Source: Hyphomicrobiales bacterium (lineage in GTDB: Bacteria; Pseudomonadota; Alphaproteobacteria; Rhizobiales; CAYWUX01). From it: a stretch of DNA of 8,995 nt. The translations under genes were made by a program, and so were the position numbers. The notes under the pieces are model-generated. The model was not told the DNA's origin. It searched no databases and saw only the letters and a list, made by a program, of their open reading frames with translations. The stretch's first letter is position 1. The number at the start of each line of letters is the position of its first letter. The stretch lies in NCBI GenBank assembly GCA_028279265.1, contig JANQOC010000398.1:1-8995 (forward strand), read 5' to 3'. Positions 5,939 to 8,995 of this stretch are shown here, piece by piece.

Positions 5939-6745
5939 TCAGGGGTGAAGGTCGGCTAATCCGGTAATGTTGCTTTCCCGGCCGTTCAGGGGATTGTCCG
6001 GATCCCAGCGAATGTTCATGATCTCGAACCGGCATGAGAGCGCATCGTAGATGAGCAGGCGACCGCTCAACGATTCTCCAATACCTATGAGTTCTTTCAG
6101 CACTTCGGTCGCCTGAAGCGTTCCCACAACCCCGGCAATGGCGCCGAGGATGCCGACCTCAGAACAATTGGGCACGGAACCGGGAGGCGGGGCCACGGGG
6201 AAAATGCAGCGATAGCTCGGTTTCGGCGTGCCGTCGGCCGTGGCTTCAAATGCGCGAAATGTTGAAACATAGCCATCGAACGGTCCGACCGCTGCGAACA
6301 CCAGGGGGACTTTGGCGAGATAGCAGGCGTCGTTTGTCAGATACCGGGTTTCAAAATTGTCGGAACCATCGGCCACGATATCGTACTGAGAAATGATTTC
6401 GACGGCATTAGCGGCCGTTAAACGCTCAGACAAACAATGCACCTCGACATGAGGGTTCAGTTCTTCGATGGTCCGGGCCGCACTCGATGTCTTCAGATTT
6501 CCGACCTGGCTAGTCTTGTGGGCGATCTGTCTTTGTAAATTGTCGAGAGACACTTCATCGTCATCGATAATGCCGATGGTCCCCACACCCGCCGCGGCCA
6601 GATACATCAGGACGGGAGAACCAAGCCCGCCGGCGCCGACGATGAGAACTCTGGAGTCCTTAAGTTTTTGCTGTCCGGCACCGCCGACATCTTTCAAAAC
6701 TAGATGCCGTTTATAACGCTGGATTTCTTCGCTGGTTAGTTTCAT
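5939..6745 (-). CDS. moeB: MoeB/ThiF/HesA-family adenylyltransferase (E1-like)
   Basis: By family, it adenylates the C-terminal glycine of a ubiquitin-fold sulfur carrier (MoaD or ThiS) with ATP for molybdopterin or thiamine synthesis. It has 268 residues. RYKRHLVLKDVG lies at 10-21 with the arginine finger Arg13. The nucleotide loop GAGGLG is at 37-42, Asp61-Asp63 are followed by NLQRQI (69-74), Lys85 is present, and DGSDNFETR is at 126-134. The candidate catalytic Cys194 is in PNCSEVGILG. The zinc-binding CxxC pairs of classical MoeB are not intact: Ser177-x2-Cys180 and Asn251-x2-Asn254. No rhodanese domain is attached. It lies 65 bases downstream of dut on the same strand with no strong ribosome site. 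The MoeB versus ThiF assignment is uncertain, and so is activity on MoaD. Confidence 0.85.
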   Translation of the reverse strand: MKLTSEEIQRYKRHLVLKDVGGAGQQKLKDSRVLIVGAGGLGSPVLMYLAAAGVGTIGIIDDDEVSLDNLQRQIAHKTSQVGNLKTSSAARTIEELNPHVEVHCLSERLTAANAVEIISQYDIVADGSDNFETRYLTNDACYLAKVPLVFAAVGPFDGYVSTFRAFEATADGTPKPSYRCIFPVAPPPGSVPNCSEVGILGAIAGVVGTLQATEVLKELIGIGESLSGRLLIYDALSCRFEIMNIRWDPDNPLNGRESNITGLADLHP

Positions 6746-6810
6746 CCGATAGATCTGTAATGAGTTATTGAAAGGGTGTCAGGTCAAAAGCGTACGTCTG
6801 GAAGGCGTTC

Positions 6811-7296
6811 TCAGATGGATTTTTCGCCGGTCGATCCAAAACCGCCTTCTCCCCTCAAGGTCTCATCAATTTCATCGACCACACATAAACTGGCTTGAAC
6901 GACGGGTTTGACCACCATTTGAGCGATACGATCGCCACGATTGACGACAAAGGCTTCGCTGCCGTGATTAATGAGGATAACCCCGACTTCTCCGCGATAA
7001 TCCGCATCGATCGTCCCCGGTGTATTCAGTACGGTAATTCCGTGTTTCAAGGCCAGGCCCGACCTGGGTCTGACCTGGGCCTCATAACCCGGGGGTAATT
7101 GCATGGCAAAGCCCGTTGGGACGAGCGCGCTTTCCCGGGGTTGAATTGTGACGGGCGTCGCTTCCGGGACAGCCGCCAGCAGATCGAAACCCGCCGCATC
7201 ATCGCTCTGATATTCCGGCAGTTTCAGGCCACGACCGTGTTCGAGATATTTGAGTTGAACCTGAACCTCGAACATTTGACTGTCGATTGTCGTCAT
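6811..7296 (-). CDS. dut: dUTP diphosphatase (trimeric dUTPase)
   Basis: Hydrolyses dUTP to dUMP and pyrophosphate, which keeps uracil out of DNA and feeds dTMP synthesis. It has 161 residues, and all five trimeric dUTPase motifs are visible: AAGFDLLAA (34-42), PRSGLA (77-82), the uridine-binding and catalytic Asp motif GTIDADYRGEV (94-104), RGDRIAQMVV (120-129) and the C-terminal RGEGGFGSTG (148-157). The ATG at 7294-7296 overlaps the coaBC stop by 4 bases (ATGA), indicating translational coupling. An internal ATG at 7273-7275 would give 154 residues with no better ribosome site. The coaBC-dut pairing is widespread in proteobacteria. Confidence 0.97.
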   Translation of the reverse strand: MTTIDSQMFEVQVQLKYLEHGRGLKLPEYQSDDAAGFDLLAAVPEATPVTIQPRESALVPTGFAMQLPPGYEAQVRPRSGLALKHGITVLNTPGTIDADYRGEVGVILINHGSEAFVVNRGDRIAQMVVKPVVQASLCVVDEIDETLRGEGGFGSTGEKSI

Positions 7297-8519
7297 TGAG
7301 CAGCTGATCTCTGTTCATTGAAATAGTCGGCGGTGCGGCGCAACAGCTTTTCCGCGACCTCATCTTTCAGCATTTCCGGCCAATCTTCAACTCCTGACGG
7401 TGTAATCAGGTGGATTGTGTTACGGTCTCCGCCCATTATACCGGTTTCTTCGGACACATCGTTGGCAACAATCCAGTCGCAATTTTTCGATTGACGTTTT
7501 TTCTGGGCGTTGGGAATGACATGTTCTGTCTCGGCCGCAAAACCGATGACCAGGGTGGGCCGTCGCGGCCCCTTCTTGGAGATTGTTTTTAGAATATCCG
7601 GATTTTCGACAAGCTCGATCAGGGGCGGACTTTTTGCCGTCGACTTCTTTTTAATTTTCTGATCGGAATGTTCGGCAACCCGCCAATCCGCAACGGCTGC
7701 GGCACATATGGCGATGTCCACCGCTCCCATTTTCTTGGCGGCGTCGAGCATCTCTTTGGCTGTTTCCACATGGATGCTGTTGACATTAGGCGGGGGAGGC
7801 AGGGCTGTGGGACCGGAAATCAGCGTTGTTTCCGCACCCAGTCTTGCCGCTGTCGCCGCCAGGGCATAACCCTGCTTACCGGAAGAGCGGTTGCCAATGT
7901 AGCGCACGGGATCGATCGGTTCATAGGTAGGCCCCGCCGTGACCATGACAGATTTGCCAAGCAGGGGCTGGTCCGCCGTCATGGCCAGCAAGTCCTCGAT
8001 GGCATCGAGAAGTTCGGGCACCTCGGACATGCGTCCCGGTCCATACTCTCCGCAGGCCATATCTCCCTCATTGGGACCTATGAAGTGTATGCCGTCCCAT
8101 TTCAGTGTCGCAATGTTCCGCCGGGTGGCCGGATGCTGCCACATGCGGACATTCATAGCCGGAGCAACAAGTACCGGTGTGTCCGTCGCGAGTAATATGG
8201 TTGTCGCCAGGTCGTTGGCCATTCCCTGAGCCATGCGAGCCATAAGATCCGCCGTAGCCGGGGCAACGACAATAAGGTCCGAATTTCGCGAAAGCGCGAT
8301 GTGCCCCATTTCGGTTTCATCCTTGAGATCGAACAAATCCGTATAAACCGGGTTTTCACAAAGCGCGGCCAGGGACAGGGGGGTAACGAACTGCTTGCCG
8401 GATTCCGTCAGAACCGCGGTCACGTCAGCCCCGCGCTCCCGGAGACGACGCACCAGGTCCAGGCATTTGTAGGCGGCAATGCCGCCGCTGACGATCAGAA
8501 GTATTTTCTTGTCTTTCAC
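7293..8519 (-). CDS. coaBC: Bifunctional phosphopantothenoylcysteine decarboxylase/synthetase
   Basis: Makes 4'-phosphopantetheine for coenzyme A. CoaB couples phosphopantothenate to cysteine using CTP, then the FMN-dependent CoaC domain decarboxylates the product. It has about 408 residues. The CoaC part has SGGIAAYK (11-18), active-site His73, PAMNVRMW (120-127) and the catalytic Cys156 in ACGEYGPGRM. The CoaB part begins near GKSVMVTAGPTYEPIDPVR (188-206), then NRSSGKQGYALA and AAVADWR, with a KIKKK substrate-lysine region. I prefer the GTG at 8517-8519 because the residue spacing then matches E. coli CoaBC (His75, Cys158) within two positions. A GTG at 8556-8558, right after an in-frame stop, would add 13 residues. 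Neither start has a strong ribosome site. Confidence 0.96.
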   Translation of the reverse strand: MKDKKILLIVSGGIAAYKCLDLVRRLRERGADVTAVLTESGKQFVTPLSLAALCENPVYTDLFDLKDETEMGHIALSRNSDLIVVAPATADLMARMAQGMANDLATTILLATDTPVLVAPAMNVRMWQHPATRRNIATLKWDGIHFIGPNEGDMACGEYGPGRMSEVPELLDAIEDLLAMTADQPLLGKSVMVTAGPTYEPIDPVRYIGNRSSGKQGYALAATAARLGAETTLISGPTALPPPPNVNSIHVETAKEMLDAAKKMGAVDIAICAAAVADWRVAEHSDQKIKKKSTAKSPPLIELVENPDILKTISKKGPRRPTLVIGFAAETEHVIPNAQKKRQSKNCDWIVANDVSEETGIMGGDRNTIHLITPSGVEDWPEMLKDEVAEKLLRRTADYFNEQRSAAQ

Positions 8520-8653
8520 AGGGTCAACTCTGAATTCCTGGGAATTTGCAGCCTTCACTTACAGTTTTATCGCACCGAGCAGGAGAAGGGAAATCAGAAA
8601 TTCGAACATCGGGCGTCAACTTGTTGAGATTACCATGTTTTGTGCCCGTAGCC

Positions 8654-8995
8654 TTAACGGAGGATAAACAGGTTAATGGCGATAAAAACCAGGGCAATGG
8701 CCAGAATCCAGATACCGACTCTGGCAAGCCTGTTCTGTTTCGACTGCTCCCTGGCGAGTTTCTCAATGGTCGCGTTATCGAGACGAAGGCCTTCCGACGC
8801 CATATCCGACAGTGATTCAGCGGTGCGTTCCGCACGCATTAATATTGACGGTATTTCACCAACGAGTTTACCCAGACTTGCAGCACCCTCCGCGGCATCC
8901 TGGAGGCGCCCGTCGGGGCTCAGTTCAAGCTGGATCCACTCCTGAACAACGGGTTCCGCCAGTTCCCACATATTGAGATTTGGATCCAGGGACCG
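8654..8995 (-). CDS. ubiB: UbiB family ubiquinone-biosynthesis protein, C-terminal 113 residues (5' end outside window)
   Basis: UbiB is a membrane-bound atypical kinase/ATPase of the ABC1/ADCK family needed for ubiquinone synthesis. Only the C-terminal end is present. It starts in-frame at the window edge with RSLDPNLNMWELAEPVVQEW, the family 'RxLDPxxNxWE' segment. A helical linker rich in charged residues follows, then one hydrophobic membrane segment (RVGIWILAIALVFIAINLF) just before the stop. The kinase core and ATP site lie beyond the edge. It is followed 95-134 bases later by coaBC on the same strand (gap depends on the coaBC start chosen). In many alphaproteobacteria the next gene outside the window would be ubiE. 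An internal ATG at 8969-8971 is not the true start. Confidence 0.9.
   Translation of the reverse strand, partial: RSLDPNLNMWELAEPVVQEWIQLELSPDGRLQDAAEGAASLGKLVGEIPSILMRAERTAESLSDMASEGLRLDNATIEKLAREQSKQNRLARVGIWILAIALVFIAINLFILR

Noticed and set aside
8614..8619. TTGACG on the minus strand between ubiB and coaBC as a -35 for coaBC
   Set aside because: No acceptable -10 at 16-18 bases (TGATTT or similar only), so coaBC is more simply read through from ubiB.

Overview
The window looks like chromosomal housekeeping DNA from an alphaproteobacterium of moderate GC content. Two things point there. An Irr-type Fur-family regulator lies divergent to a fabA-fabB-fabI cluster, and Irr is known essentially from Alphaproteobacteria. 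The order ubiB-coaBC-dut is also a common alphaproteobacterial arrangement. I cannot name the genus. There is no mobile element, CRISPR array, tRNA/rRNA or obviously foreign gene, and nothing I would call a new defence or biosynthetic system.

Left part (1-3394, all minus strand): fabA, fabB, fabI and the 5' part of murI (cut by the window edge) run in one direction. FabA makes and isomerises the trans-2/cis-3 C10 intermediate, FabB elongates the cis product, and FabI performs the last reduction of each elongation cycle. Together they set the level of unsaturated fatty acids for the membrane. MurI supplies D-glutamate for peptidoglycan. A strong inverted repeat sits between fabA and fabB.

Control region (3395-3688): 294 bases between fabA and the divergent irr gene. 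It holds a good sigma70-like promoter for irr, an imperfect 14-base-arm hairpin in the predicted irr leader, and a tentative extended -10 for the fab genes overlapped by a TGA-N9-TCA motif. This layout could link iron/haem status and lipid synthesis, but that is inference.

Middle (3689-5869): irr (+) converges on an exported two-SH3-domain protein (-). That gene diverges from a D-2-hydroxyacid dehydrogenase of the glyoxylate/hydroxypyruvate reductase type (+). Their shared upstream region is AT-rich and carries two short palindromes.

Right part (5939-8995, all minus strand): the 3' end of ubiB (ubiquinone synthesis), then coaBC (coenzyme A synthesis), dut (dUTPase, 4-base overlap with coaBC) and a moeB/thiF-like E1 enzyme. 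The MoeB-like protein keeps its adenylation motifs and catalytic cysteine but has lost three of the four cysteines that bind structural zinc in classical MoeB. This is the most notable protein-level oddity in the window.
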